Below, one piece after another: positions 23,319 through 32,858 of a DNA stretch of 36,655 bases. This stretch comes from Candidatus Brocadia sapporoensis. Its GTDB lineage: Bacteria; Planctomycetota; Brocadiia; Brocadiales; Brocadiaceae. The stretch lies in contig NZ_MJUW02000019.1 in NCBI RefSeq assembly GCF_001753675.2, forward strand, positions 1 through 36,655, in the 5' to 3' direction. Under the pieces are notes generated by a model. It saw only the letters and a list, made by a program, of their open reading frames with translations, searched no databases and was not told the DNA's origin. How positions within the stretch are numbered: position 1 is the stretch's first letter; every line of letters starts with the position of its first letter. Made by a program: the position numbers and the translations under genes.

Positions 23319-26201
23319 ATGTTTTCAAAGATGAATCTTCGAACATCGTTTCACAAAGGCATTACGTTGTTTCTCACCCTTTTCCTGCTGGCAGTATTTC
23401 TTCCGTTTGCCGACAGCGAAGTCTCTGTATACGCTCAACAGCAGCATCTGAGATATCGCGACTTTAAAGATGCTCCGGTTGATGCCCTGCTTGTTATTGA
23501 TGTAACACGTGATAGAAAACCGATCAGTAAATATCTCTACGGGGTAAATATAGCAAACTGGTGTCCATGGTATTACCTGAACCTGTGTGCACCAAAACTG
23601 AAAGATGCAAAGATTTCTGTTGTGCGTTTGGGCGCAACGAACATGGAGCGTTATAATTATAAAAACAACCGCATCTTTAACGTCATTGCGCGTGAAAATC
23701 AGTATATCCCCATGAGCTGGCAGAGTTTTGTTCGATGGTGCAGACAGAACGTGAAGGCAGAGCCCTTGCTGCAGGTATCGGGATATGGCCACGTGGCTGG
23801 CAATGGAAAAACAATCAACGATCCAGACTATGATCATGTGCAGACAGCGGATGAAGTTGAACATTGGATTGCACGGGCTGGAGAACGTGTGAATTTCTGG
23901 GAAATCGGAAACGAACCGTGGATTGCATGGAAACGAAGTGATTATCCTGAACCGTATCATGATGCTGCTCATGGCGATCAGGTTCTTAATAAAGACACCT
24001 CGTATGATAATTATTTTGAGCGCTTTTTGTTTCTGGCGCATAGAATAAAAAAAACAAATCCAAAAGCAAAAGTTTTTGGGCCCACATCAGCAAACTGGTG
24101 GTTATACTGGTCGAACGATTATTCGTTGATTTGTCCTGTTACGGAAGCAAATGGTGATGCAAAGGTTGATGATCAGAGATGGAAGACGATGTCTGTCGTT
24201 GAGAATCAATGGGATCAGAACATATTTCCGGATCGTGGCAACGATCCGGAAATAACAGGTTGGGAAACGGATCAGAATCGTGTCCTGAGCCAGTATCTGA
24301 TTCGGGCAAAAGAATACGAGGAAAGGCACGGAATGCGGGTAGTTGATTTTATGGATGTGCATCGCTACATCAGGGCACCGGCGGATAGGGATGCTATCCA
24401 GGAACCAAGAGGATTGTGGCAGGATGGTTTTCAGAGCTGGGATATGGAAACAGGTTCTTACGGGATTGAAACAAAATTGTTGAAGCGGTTCCAGAATATG
24501 GTTAACACATATTATCCGGATACACAGTTGTCGTTTTCTGAGTACGACTATTTCTACTGGGACGGACATCCGTCACTGCCGCAGATTGCTGCGGTGGGGC
24601 AAATGGATTTTTTAGGTTTTTTTGCAAAGATGGGTGTAAAAATGGCGTGCAACTGGTATGTGGGAGAGCCCAATCAATCGGGTAATAACGGTAAAAAAGG
24701 GGTCGATAGCGCCGGGCAGGCTATGTTTAATGAAAGAGGTGAGCCGAATCCGAAGTATTGGGCATTCTGGCTAATGAGTCGGTATTTCAGGGGTGAGGTT
24801 GTCTCTGCGGAATCAGACAACTGGGACACTTTTTCCGTCCATGCCTGCCAATCAAAAGACATCGTGGTTTTTGTTGCAAATAAAGGAGACTATGCGACAG
24901 ACTCAGGAAGTTTTATCCCGGATCAACCGCCAAAGATTGCGCAAATTCAGATACGTGGATTGAGCGACCAGGAGAGGCAAAAATTGCAGATAAAAAAAGT
25001 GCTTCGGTTTGGTATAAATGACCCACAGGTAATACAGATGGAGCCCTATGGTATAAATCTCAGGAACGGCACGTTTAGTTACGAATTTCAGCCGCTGGCA
25101 ATTTATGCTTTTATCCTTTCGAAAGAAAGCTCTCCGGAAGAACCGGGTAAATACCTGCAGATAAATCCGAAGCGGATCGATTTTGGTCCCTACGAGACAG
25201 GCATTCTTGAAGAAGATGGAGGGAAAAAATACACCGTGCCCATACATATTACCAATGGAAGACAGGGGACTACAGCCTGGTTTGTTAGCAAAGAGGCTGA
25301 CTGGATTGACATCGTTGGAAATATCCAAGGTGAAGCAAAGGTTACTGATAGGGTGTATTTAACCGTAGACCGCACAAACTTACCGTATGGAAAGCATAGG
25401 TCTCAGGTGGCCGTTGCTACGTCAGAGGGGACGGTGGTCGTGCCGGTAACCGTTGAGGTGTTGCCGGGCGAATCGGATGGGGTGAAGAGGATCTGCGATT
25501 TTGAAACCGGGTCGCTGGCTCATAGCTGGAACGAGACTGAGCCGTATTCTGTTGGATGGTGGGACGGACACGGCACTCCCGATGACCGTAATAGTCCTTA
25601 CATTTACCGGTTTTTTTTGGATACGCGGGAAAAGCCTGATACGGGCGGCCGGCTATCCATGAGGGTTGAATTTTGCAGGGCGCATGGCGATACAAAAAAC
25701 GGGAAGACTTCCATGTCATTTGGTACCTACGGCCACAAAACAGTGATTTCAGGGGAGAATGGACAAGGGAGTGTCACATATGATGCAACGGCAAACTGGA
25801 GCAACTATTCGAGCCTTCAATTTGATATCAAGACAGATACAAAGAACCGTCTGGTAACAAGACTTTTGATGGTGATTACCGATGAACTGGGCAATAAGGG
25901 CAAGCCTGCTGTTGGCAATAAGCCCTGGAATGCCCGGAAAGGACAAAATCTTCTGAAAATCACCGATGGAAAATGGCAGACGATTCGTATACCGCTTGAC
26001 GGGATCTTTTACGATTGGCGTTATCCCGAAGGACAGAATGGAGCGAAAACGCAGCTTGATTTCAGCCGTATTTCACAAATCGAATTTGTTCCCTGGCCCG
26101 GGAAGGTAAATATGACTGGCACGATATATTTTGACAATTTTTGTGTGATCAAGACTGGAAGTAGTGGAAGTCAGAAGCAGAAAGCACATCTTCTGCCGTA
26201 A
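23319..26201 (+). CDS. Exported GH44-like glycoside hydrolase with BACON-like and carbohydrate-binding domains
   Basis: 960 residues. A basic N-terminus and hydrophobic stretch (LFLTLFLLAVFLPF) ending near VYAQQQ are a signal peptide. The catalytic barrel begins ISKYLYGVNIANW, continues VVRLGATNMERYNY, and carries WEIGNEP with E199 as likely acid/base and SFSEYDYF with E408 as likely nucleophile; this order fits family GH44 (endoglucanase/xyloglucanase), though the match is distant. Around 620-720 a BACON-like Ig domain (WFVSKEADWIDI, LPYGKHRSQVAV) follows, then a jelly-roll domain from about 725 (ICDFETGSLAHSW to the end) resembling CBM11/CIA30. An organism not expected to live on plant polymers may use it on its own exopolysaccharide. 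Close linkage to parA suggests one operon. Confidence 0.78.
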   Translation: MFSKMNLRTSFHKGITLFLTLFLLAVFLPFADSEVSVYAQQQHLRYRDFKDAPVDALLVIDVTRDRKPISKYLYGVNIANWCPWYYLNLCAPKLKDAKISVVRLGATNMERYNYKNNRIFNVIARENQYIPMSWQSFVRWCRQNVKAEPLLQVSGYGHVAGNGKTINDPDYDHVQTADEVEHWIARAGERVNFWEIGNEPWIAWKRSDYPEPYHDAAHGDQVLNKDTSYDNYFERFLFLAHRIKKTNPKAKVFGPTSANWWLYWSNDYSLICPVTEANGDAKVDDQRWKTMSVVENQWDQNIFPDRGNDPEITGWETDQNRVLSQYLIRAKEYEERHGMRVVDFMDVHRYIRAPADRDAIQEPRGLWQDGFQSWDMETGSYGIETKLLKRFQNMVNTYYPDTQLSFSEYDYFYWDGHPSLPQIAAVGQMDFLGFFAKMGVKMACNWYVGEPNQSGNNGKKGVDSAGQAMFNERGEPNPKYWAFWLMSRYFRGEVVSAESDNWDTFSVHACQSKDIVVFVANKGDYATDSGSFIPDQPPKIAQIQIRGLSDQERQKLQIKKVLRFGINDPQVIQMEPYGINLRNGTFSYEFQPLAIYAFILSKESSPEEPGKYLQINPKRIDFGPYETGILEEDGGKKYTVPIHITNGRQGTTAWFVSKEADWIDIVGNIQGEAKVTDRVYLTVDRTNLPYGKHRSQVAVATSEGTVVVPVTVEVLPGESDGVKRICDFETGSLAHSWNETEPYSVGWWDGHGTPDDRNSPYIYRFFLDTREKPDTGGRLSMRVEFCRAHGDTKNGKTSMSFGTYGHKTVISGENGQGSVTYDATANWSNYSSLQFDIKTDTKNRLVTRLLMVITDELGNKGKPAVGNKPWNARKGQNLLKITDGKWQTIRIPLDGIFYDWRYPEGQNGAKTQLDFSRISQIEFVPWPGKVNMTGTIYFDNFCVIKTGSSGSQKQKAHLLP

Positions 26202-26787
26202 GAACCGATAGCTTATCTCATGCTTTTTTGCCAATTAGACGAGTGCATTCTTCAAATGAAATTACGGGTGAGTTCAGAAGTTGTGAAGGCGTGTTGACAC
26301 ATTTGAGAATTACTGTGCAGAGCCGATCTGCCCTTGCATACATAAACGTAACAATTTTGTTTTCTGAAAATTTCCAATAAAAACTGGCTATTACATGCAG
26401 TGTAGGGGCAAAGCATTTGCTGTAATTGGCACAACACGTCCATGTCTATACGAGCAGATGCTTCGTCCCTGCTGAAATGTTGTCCTTTTGTAAATTTTCC
26501 TCCATACCCTTCGTGGTTCGTGATGACAAAAAGAGAGACGGGATAAATTGTCTTGAAAGCCTTGAAAATACTGATAAAATCAAGTTATATCTTCCGTTAC
26601 AGGGTGGCATGGACAAACTTGTTTGTCCATGTGGTTTGAATATACGCACGGATTTGGAATCTATCACAAAGAAAGATTTTACACGGTAAGACTATAAAAA
26701 ACCCCTGAATATTCATAAAAACCCATTAACGTGCAAAAGTATTTTTTTTCCAGAGTTTGATTGAATAAGCCCCGAGGTTATTTTCCC
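26202..26787. other. Intergenic stretch between hydrolase gene and mutS
   Basis: Apart from palindromic repeat copy 3 I see no gene. Short open frames here lack ribosome binding sites and natural composition. A strong terminator after the hydrolase gene is not evident. Confidence 0.5.
26582..26666. repeat. Palindromic interspersed repeat, copy 3
   Basis: CATGGACAAAC (26608-26618), TT, GTTTGTCCATG (26621-26631) inside GTTACAGGGTGG...TTTGAATATACGCACGG followed by ATTTGGAAT. The right flank matches copy 2 almost exactly. Confidence 0.88.
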
Positions 26788-29406
26788 ATGATCACTGAGA
26801 CGCCCATGATGCGGCAATACAACGAAATAAAGCGACAACATAAGGACTCTTTGCTTTTTTTCCGGATGGGTGATTTTTACGAATTGTTTTTTGAGGATGC
26901 AAAACTCGCCTCAAAGGTGCTGGGGATTACCCTTACCGCCCGGTCTAAGGGTGAGAGCGCGGTCCCCATGGCAGGTGTGCCACACCATGCGGCTGAAACA
27001 TATATCCGGAGACTGATTAAAGCCGGACTGAAGGTGGCTATCTGCGATCAGCTGCAAGATCCTGATGAAGCAAAAGGAATTGTTGATCGCGGCGTTACCA
27101 GGATTATTACGCCCGGAACGGTAACCGAGGATACCCTGTTAGAGGACAAAAGCAATAACTACCTTATGGCAATCTTAAATACCAGCAATCCGGTAGGATT
27201 GTCCTGGATCGATCTGTCTACCGGACAATTTGAAGTTGAAGATATTCTGCAGGAAAGGCTTTTTGACGAATTTGCACGACTGAATCCATCGGAGGTCTTA
27301 TTGCCGGAGGAAACGGTAAGAAATAATACAGTCTTTATGGAAAAACTTCGGGCAGAAGGGAAGACGATGATTACCTCCAGGCCTGATTGGGAGTTTTCCG
27401 AGGACACCGCTTATAGGACCCTGACGGAACACTTTGGAACCACATCCCTGGAGGGATTTGGCTGTGAAACGATTGGCCCAGCCCTGGGCGCTGCCGGCGC
27501 GGTGATCCACTATCTAAAGGAGACACAAAAGACGTCACTCAGTCATATCATCAAAATTCGCCCATATCAAATAAACAATCGGCTGCTCATGGACAGGGCA
27601 ACGCAGCAAAGCCTGGAGCTGACACAAACCATCAGGAACGGTGACCGTGAGGGCTCTTTGCTGGGCGTGATCGACCAGACAAGGACTCCTATGGGAGGGC
27701 GGTTGCTCAGGGATTGGGTCATCAGCCCCCTGCGGGTATCCGCGGATATCAAATACCGGCAGCTTGGCGTAAGGGAGTTATTTGAAAATGCTGCCCTACG
27801 GCGGGAGATCCGTGATATGTTAAGCAACATCTACGATATTGAACGGATTTCCACGAAGATAAGTTGTGGCCGCGCCAATGCCCGTGATTTAATCAGTCTG
27901 AAGCAATCCCTCTCAAAACTTCCTGCGCTAAAAGAAAAATTAGCGTTTTGTATTGCTGACATTTTGATTTTCCTGGAACAACAGATGGACGTCCTTGAAG
28001 AAGTGAGAATCCTGATTGGCACCTCGATTGTCTCCGACCCTCCGTCGACGATTAAAGAAGGGGGGCTTATCAGAGAGGGCTATGATGCTTCCCTTGATGA
28101 ACTGAGATATCTCAGCAAAAACGGAAAGAACTGGATTGCCAATTTTCAGGCGGAAGAGATCGCCAGGACGGGAATTAATTCCCTCAAAGTAGGGTATAAC
28201 AAGGTATTTGGGTATTATATCGAGATCACCAATGTGCACAAGGATAGTATTCCGCAGGACTATATCCGAAAGCAGACCATTAAGAATGCCGAACGTTTCA
28301 TTACTCCGGAACTCAAGGAGTATGAAACCAGGGTGCTCACAGCGGATGAGCGTGCAAGGGACCTGGAGTACGATCTCTTCTTTCAGATTCGTGAACAGGT
28401 CAGCACCTTCACAGCGCGGCTTCAAAAGACGTCTGAGTCAATTGCAGTCATCGATGCGTTATCAACACTTGCGAATCTTGCCGCGGAAAACCGGTATGTC
28501 ATGCCGGAGATTACCGACGATCTGGAATTAAAAATCACGGACGGACGCCACCCCGTGCTGGATCGCAGACTGGGAGTAGAAAGCTTTGTCCCCAATGATA
28601 TTCATCTGGATGGAATCCGGGACACCATCATGGTAATTACAGGCCCGAATATGGCCGGGAAAAGCACCTACATTCGTCAGATAGCGCTCCTTGTGCTGAT
28701 GGCGCAGATAGGGAGTTTTATCCCCGCAAAAGAAGCGGTCATCGGAACGGTCGACAGGATCTTCACCCGGGTGGGCGCATCGGATGAGCTTTCAAGAGGG
28801 CAGAGCACCTTTATGGTGGAAATGAATGAGACGGCAAATATTCTTAATAACGCCACAGAGCGTAGTTTGATCATCCTGGATGAAGTGGGACGAGGCACGA
28901 GTACCTTTGACGGCGTCAGCATCGCATGGGCGATTACGGAATACCTCTACCAGCACATCCGCGCCAGGACGCTTTTTGCTACCCACTATCACGAACTGAC
29001 CGAACTGGCGCTGCTCTTTCCGGGAATTAAAAATTTTAACATTGCGGTCAGGGAATGGGGAGAAGAGATTGTTTTTCTGCGAAAAATTGTGGAAGGCGGC
29101 ACGGACAAAAGCTACGGAATTCACGTTGCGCGACTTGCGGGAATCCCGAAGGAAATTATCCAGCGAGCCCGCACAATACTCAACAACCTTGAAGCGGCAA
29201 CGCTGGATGTCAACGGAAAGCCTAAATTTGCGCCGCTGAAAACCATTCAAGACAAAAAACAACCGACACAATTAAAGCTCTTTGTGTCCCTACAAGATAA
29301 AATACTAGAAGAGATCAGGAAGCTTGATATTTCCATCATGTCACCCCTTGATGCCCTCAACAAACTCGATGAATTAAAGAAAAAATTGGAACGTGAAGAA
29401 ACATAA
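26788..29406 (+). CDS. mutS: DNA mismatch repair protein MutS
   Basis: Recognises mismatches and small loops and recruits MutL. 872 residues from ATG 26788, preceded by GAGG; a TTG at 26761 is in frame without a clear ribosome binding site. The mismatch-binding Phe-x-Glu lies in FFRMGDFYELF; the clamp and lever domains follow. The ATPase has Walker A GPNMAGKST at 619-627, the signature DELSRGQSTFMVEM, Walker B LIILDEVGRGTSTFDG and FATHYHELTEL, then a C-terminal dimerisation helix (MSPLDALNKLDELKKKL). All catalytic residues are intact, so this is MutS1, not MutS2. mutL is not in the window. Confidence 0.97.
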   Translation: MITETPMMRQYNEIKRQHKDSLLFFRMGDFYELFFEDAKLASKVLGITLTARSKGESAVPMAGVPHHAAETYIRRLIKAGLKVAICDQLQDPDEAKGIVDRGVTRIITPGTVTEDTLLEDKSNNYLMAILNTSNPVGLSWIDLSTGQFEVEDILQERLFDEFARLNPSEVLLPEETVRNNTVFMEKLRAEGKTMITSRPDWEFSEDTAYRTLTEHFGTTSLEGFGCETIGPALGAAGAVIHYLKETQKTSLSHIIKIRPYQINNRLLMDRATQQSLELTQTIRNGDREGSLLGVIDQTRTPMGGRLLRDWVISPLRVSADIKYRQLGVRELFENAALRREIRDMLSNIYDIERISTKISCGRANARDLISLKQSLSKLPALKEKLAFCIADILIFLEQQMDVLEEVRILIGTSIVSDPPSTIKEGGLIREGYDASLDELRYLSKNGKNWIANFQAEEIARTGINSLKVGYNKVFGYYIEITNVHKDSIPQDYIRKQTIKNAERFITPELKEYETRVLTADERARDLEYDLFFQIREQVSTFTARLQKTSESIAVIDALSTLANLAAENRYVMPEITDDLELKITDGRHPVLDRRLGVESFVPNDIHLDGIRDTIMVITGPNMAGKSTYIRQIALLVLMAQIGSFIPAKEAVIGTVDRIFTRVGASDELSRGQSTFMVEMNETANILNNATERSLIILDEVGRGTSTFDGVSIAWAITEYLYQHIRARTLFATHYHELTELALLFPGIKNFNIAVREWGEEIVFLRKIVEGGTDKSYGIHVARLAGIPKEIIQRARTILNNLEAATLDVNGKPKFAPLKTIQDKKQPTQLKLFVSLQDKILEEIRKLDISIMSPLDALNKLDELKKKLEREET

Positions 29407-29571
29407 TGCACCCGCCGGCACTGTTTGCTACTGCCGTGTTTCCTGTCGGAGTGCTTTTTTTATTTGCCGTTGACTTTAGTTTTTAAAATGTTTAGCATAT
29501 TTTTATTGTTGGCTTTGCGCGGTCAGGTGCGTTGAAATTGTTACGCGGTTATGATGATAAGGAGTTTTCGT

Positions 29572-30135
29572 TTGGTAGATAAAAAAAAGATTGCTGAGGC
29601 TATTCGCCTGTTTCTTGAAGGTATAGGAGACGATCCGAACCGGGAAGGTCTTATAGAGACTCCGGAAAGGGTTGCCGACATGTGTGAAGAAATTTTTGCG
29701 GGGATTGGACGGGACTCACACACAGAAATCAAGGTGTTGAAATCAGAAAAGTATGATGAGATCGTACTCATAAAAGACATTCCCTTTTATTCCATGTGCG
29801 AGCATCATCTACTCCCATTCAGCGGTGTAGCCCATGTGGCATATATTCCGCAAGGGAATCGGGTGACGGGGATTAGTAAGCTGGCAAGGGTTGTGGAAAT
29901 AGAGGCAAAGCGCCCGCAAGTCCAGGAACGGCTTACCACGGATATTGCAGAATCCATCATGAAGGCGTTACACCCCAAAGGAGTACTTGTCATCATCGAA
30001 GCCGAGCATCTCTGCATGACGATGCGAGGCATCAAAAAACCAGGCGCCAGGGTTAAAACCTCTGTTGTGCGTGGTATATTTCGTGAAAATCCCGCTACCC
30101 GCGCAGAGGCATTGATGTTAATCAAAGGGCATTGA
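29572..30135 (+). CDS. folE: GTP cyclohydrolase I
   Basis: Converts GTP to 7,8-dihydroneopterin triphosphate for folate and other pterins or queuosine precursors. 187 residues from TTG 29572, chosen because AAGGAG lies 7 bp upstream; an ATG at 29551 is in frame but overlaps that site. [18 protein letters not shown], then the zinc motif [32 protein letters not shown], and [14 protein letters not shown] with the second zinc Cys give the complete family signature. 165 bp after mutS and 106 bp before the TolC-type gene. Confidence 0.95.
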   Translation: MVDKKKIAEAIRLFLEGIGDDPNREGLIETPERVADMCEEIFAGIGRDSHTEIKVLKSEKYDEIVLIKDIPFYSMCEHHLLPFSGVAHVAYIPQGNRVTGISKLARVVEIEAKRPQVQERLTTDIAESIMKALHPKGVLVIIEAEHLCMTMRGIKKPGARVKTSVVRGIFRENPATRAEALMLIKGH

Positions 30136-30241
30136 TCACTGCGCAAAAGTATGTAAAACAACAAGGTTGTTCTTTCCCCTACGTACGGGTACAACCGGAA
30201 AACCGGTAATATTCAATCAGTTATCGGGACCCTTTTTTATC

Positions 30242-31855
30242 ATGATAATTATGAAAAAATTTACCAAGATGACAGGAATGTTTGAAAGAAAAATCATCCT
30301 GTTCCTTATGACGGTAGTGGTTACTCTGGGCAGCGGGAAACCCTCCTCTGGCAGCGAAGAGTTGTCCGCAAAGCAGTCGGCGGGCATCGAAATAGACTCA
30401 AATCTGAAATTTGTTAGCCTGAGTTTGAAGGAAAGCATTGTTTACGCTTTGCGTAATAATTTCGATATTGAGGTGTCGAAGTTAAATTCAAAAATAAGCG
30501 ATTATGATATTACGAAGGAAAAATCAAGGTTTGACCCTGTTTTCAAAGTAACAGGGAATATCCAAAATAATGAAACACCCAGCACCAATCTATTGCAGCT
30601 TGGCAGTTCTACAGCAACCGCTATCCGCCCGTATGTTATGGATCAGAATTCTGGCTCAGCCGTGTTACAGTCCCTCGTTCCTACCGGCGCAACCTTGTAC
30701 CTAAGTTACAATGTAGCCAGAAGTTTCTATGATCCCAGTCCCTTTCAATTACTAAATCCGGTATATACAAATTATATCGAGGCAGGGCTTACGCAGCCTT
30801 TGCTGAAAGGAGGCGGCTGGTTCTATAACAGGAGTCTCATTTATATAGCCAGAAACAACAAAAAGATTTCTCTGGCCCAATTCAAAAGCAGGGCAATAAC
30901 CGTGTCAGGCACTGTTCAGGAATCGTACTGGAATTATATAAGGGCCACGGAGAATTTAAAGGTAGCAAAAAAATCCTTGGAACGTGCAGAAGACTTGTTG
31001 AGGAAGAACAGGACGCAGGTGGAGGTTGGCACCCTTGCGCCCGTTGACGTTATCGATGCCGAATCCGGCGTAGCATCGAGGGTTGAGTTCGTAATTTCCG
31101 CAGAAAATGCAATTAAGGATCAGGAGGACGAACTCAAAAGGATTATAAACTTCGCAGACAATGAGATTATCTCCGATGCCACAATCGTCCCCACCGATAA
31201 GCCTATATTCGAGCCGAAAAAAGTGGAATTGAAGGATACGATTAAAACAGCCATGGAAAACCGCCCTGAATTGACAGAACTACAACTGGCGACGGAAAAT
31301 GCTGGTATGCAAACCAGGAGACGAAAAAACGAATTGTATCCACAGTTGGATTTTACCGGTGGTATTCGTTACACGGGTATCGGTAAAGAAGTGTCAAATG
31401 CCAATGACCTTGTTTTTTCAGAGTCATACCAGGGAGAATTTCTTGGGCTTACCTTCTCCATTCCTATCGGGAATCGGCCGGCGAGGTCTGAATATAATAA
31501 ATCCAAGCTCAATGAGCGGCAGGCCACGATAAACTTCAAAAAGAAGGAGCTTGATGTTGTAGTAGAGGTAAGAGAGGCTGTTCGGCAGGTAATGACAAAC
31601 ATAGAAAGGGTCAAAGCCACAAGAAAAGCGAGAGAACTGGCAATAAAAAGATTGGAAAATGAGGAAAACAAATTCAGTGTGGGCAGATCCACGAGTTTGG
31701 AAATCCTGCGCGCACAGGAGAATCTTGCCCTTGCGGAGTTTGAAGAGACAAGGGCGATTATTGATTACGAAATCTCATTAGGAAATTTGGAGAGGGCAAA
31801 AGGTACGATCCTCGATGTCTATGATATCAAGCTGGAAGAAGAGACGGCAACGTGA
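30242..31855 (+). CDS. TolC-family outer membrane efflux protein
   Basis: About 537 residues from ATG 30242 (ATG 30251 also possible; weak ribosome binding sites). A basic start and hydrophobic stretch (KIILFLMTVVVTLGSG) form a signal peptide. The OEP domain shows LSLKESIVYALRNNFDIEV, then two related halves with long coiled helices (KKSLERAEDLLRKNRTQVEVG and KKKELDVVVEVREAVRQV), and NRPARSEYNKSKLNE. Such proteins form the outer-membrane duct of type I secretion or RND efflux. No membrane-fusion protein or pump gene is adjacent, so the partner is unknown. It implies a true outer membrane. Confidence 0.88.
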   Translation: MIIMKKFTKMTGMFERKIILFLMTVVVTLGSGKPSSGSEELSAKQSAGIEIDSNLKFVSLSLKESIVYALRNNFDIEVSKLNSKISDYDITKEKSRFDPVFKVTGNIQNNETPSTNLLQLGSSTATAIRPYVMDQNSGSAVLQSLVPTGATLYLSYNVARSFYDPSPFQLLNPVYTNYIEAGLTQPLLKGGGWFYNRSLIYIARNNKKISLAQFKSRAITVSGTVQESYWNYIRATENLKVAKKSLERAEDLLRKNRTQVEVGTLAPVDVIDAESGVASRVEFVISAENAIKDQEDELKRIINFADNEIISDATIVPTDKPIFEPKKVELKDTIKTAMENRPELTELQLATENAGMQTRRRKNELYPQLDFTGGIRYTGIGKEVSNANDLVFSESYQGEFLGLTFSIPIGNRPARSEYNKSKLNERQATINFKKKELDVVVEVREAVRQVMTNIERVKATRKARELAIKRLENEENKFSVGRSTSLEILRAQENLALAEFEETRAIIDYEISLGNLERAKGTILDVYDIKLEEETAT

Positions 31856-32276
31856 CCCGCCGAATATAGCCCTGTTTTTTACAGAAAAAAATCCTTTTGG
31901 TCTTTGTGTTTCTATCTCTTTCACTCCCCGCATACGGCGCAGTTTTCTTTGTTCTGCCACATCCCATAGTCTTTTCCCGTCATTGATTCCTGGTTTAATG
32001 GATAGAAGAGGACGGGGTTTACCTTTTTTGCCTAGCTTGACGCCGGTTGAATGGGTCGAGCAGGCGAAGAAGTTATTTTTCATAACAGAGTGCCCGGGAG
32101 GTGGTACGTAAGGAGCGGGGATTGTTTCCTATACCAGAGTATGGGTATTTCCGTTACGTTACGACAGAACGATGAAGTCCGATGTGCGGCGCCGGCAGTT
32201 GACCTTAAAGTTACCGGAGAAGTTTCTCTGTCAGGAAGAAGGGCTGGTGTGGGAAGGAATGTCGCCGGACGTAGCA

Positions 32277-32395
32277 TTCGGCTAAAAAGTAATTTTTGTC
32301 TTTGTCTCCGGAGTTTTGGCGTTAAGAATGCAGAACGGCAGGGCAGTATATCTCCACCCCGGTTCTTTTTGCCTGCCATGCCACCAGATAACTCC
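32277..32395 (+). repeat. Approximately 117-bp dispersed repeat, copy 1
   Basis: From TTCGGCTAAAAAGTAATTTT to CACCAGATAAC it matches 36491-36606 in the same orientation with few differences. It contains an internal inverted repeat, GGCAGGGCA/TGCCTGCC (about 32337-32376). No protein is apparent. Confidence 0.9.
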
Positions 32396-32533
32396 GCAAG
32401 CCGTCAGGGATTGAAGTTTCCTGCCGATTTTTACTACACTAAAATCATTTGCAAAATTTATGTTGCACAACATCATGAATTTTCATATAATGCGCCTGTT
32501 TCATTGTCTCTACACTAAATTTAAGAGACAACT

Positions 32534-32633
32534 ACAAGTTATGTCTTCGGTTACCGGGTGGCATGGACAAACTTGTTTGTCCATGCCACCCGGTAACCCG
32601 CTTAAATAAAATGAAAATTCTTATACCGTCGAG
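32534..32633. repeat. Palindromic interspersed repeat, copy 4 (most complete)
   Basis: The best-preserved copy: a perfect 24-bp inverted repeat (32549-32572 and 32575-32598) with a 2-nt TT loop, core CATGGACAAAC. The left flank CAAGTTATGTCTTCGGTTAC is shared with copy 2 and the right flank with copy 1 in reverse. Confidence 0.92.
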
Positions 32634-32858
32634 GTAAGAATTAATGTGGCGATTTGATTTTTCAAAAATTCCCGGGAAATAACAAGGACGTTTACGTATC
32701 GTATAGAAAAGAAGCATATGTGACAATCGTCGTAAATATACTCAATAATCGAATGGGTAAACGCTTTGTTCCCGTCTTTCAAAAAAGCTAAATGCTACGA
32801 ATATCTCAGGCTATCAGCTATTATTTACATGGTTATTTTTAGAAAGGAGAAGAAGTAT

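Larger units (their letters stand above)
31856..32858. other. 1-kb repeat-bearing intergenic region
   Basis: Open frames in 31778-32518 on both strands have no ribosome binding site and unnatural composition; I do not accept them as genes. The region contains one copy of a roughly 117-bp repeat (32277-32395) and palindromic repeat copy 4 (32534-32633). It may be a graveyard of degraded insertions. Confidence 0.55.

Noticed and set aside
23325-24041. 238-codon minus-strand frame opposite the glycoside hydrolase
   Set aside because: Antisense shadow; composition rich in I, C and H without domain motifs, while the plus strand has catalytic motifs.
31778-32518. Frames of about 100-155 codons on both strands after the TolC-type gene
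   Set aside because: No ribosome binding site, odd composition, and one runs into the 117-bp dispersed repeat.
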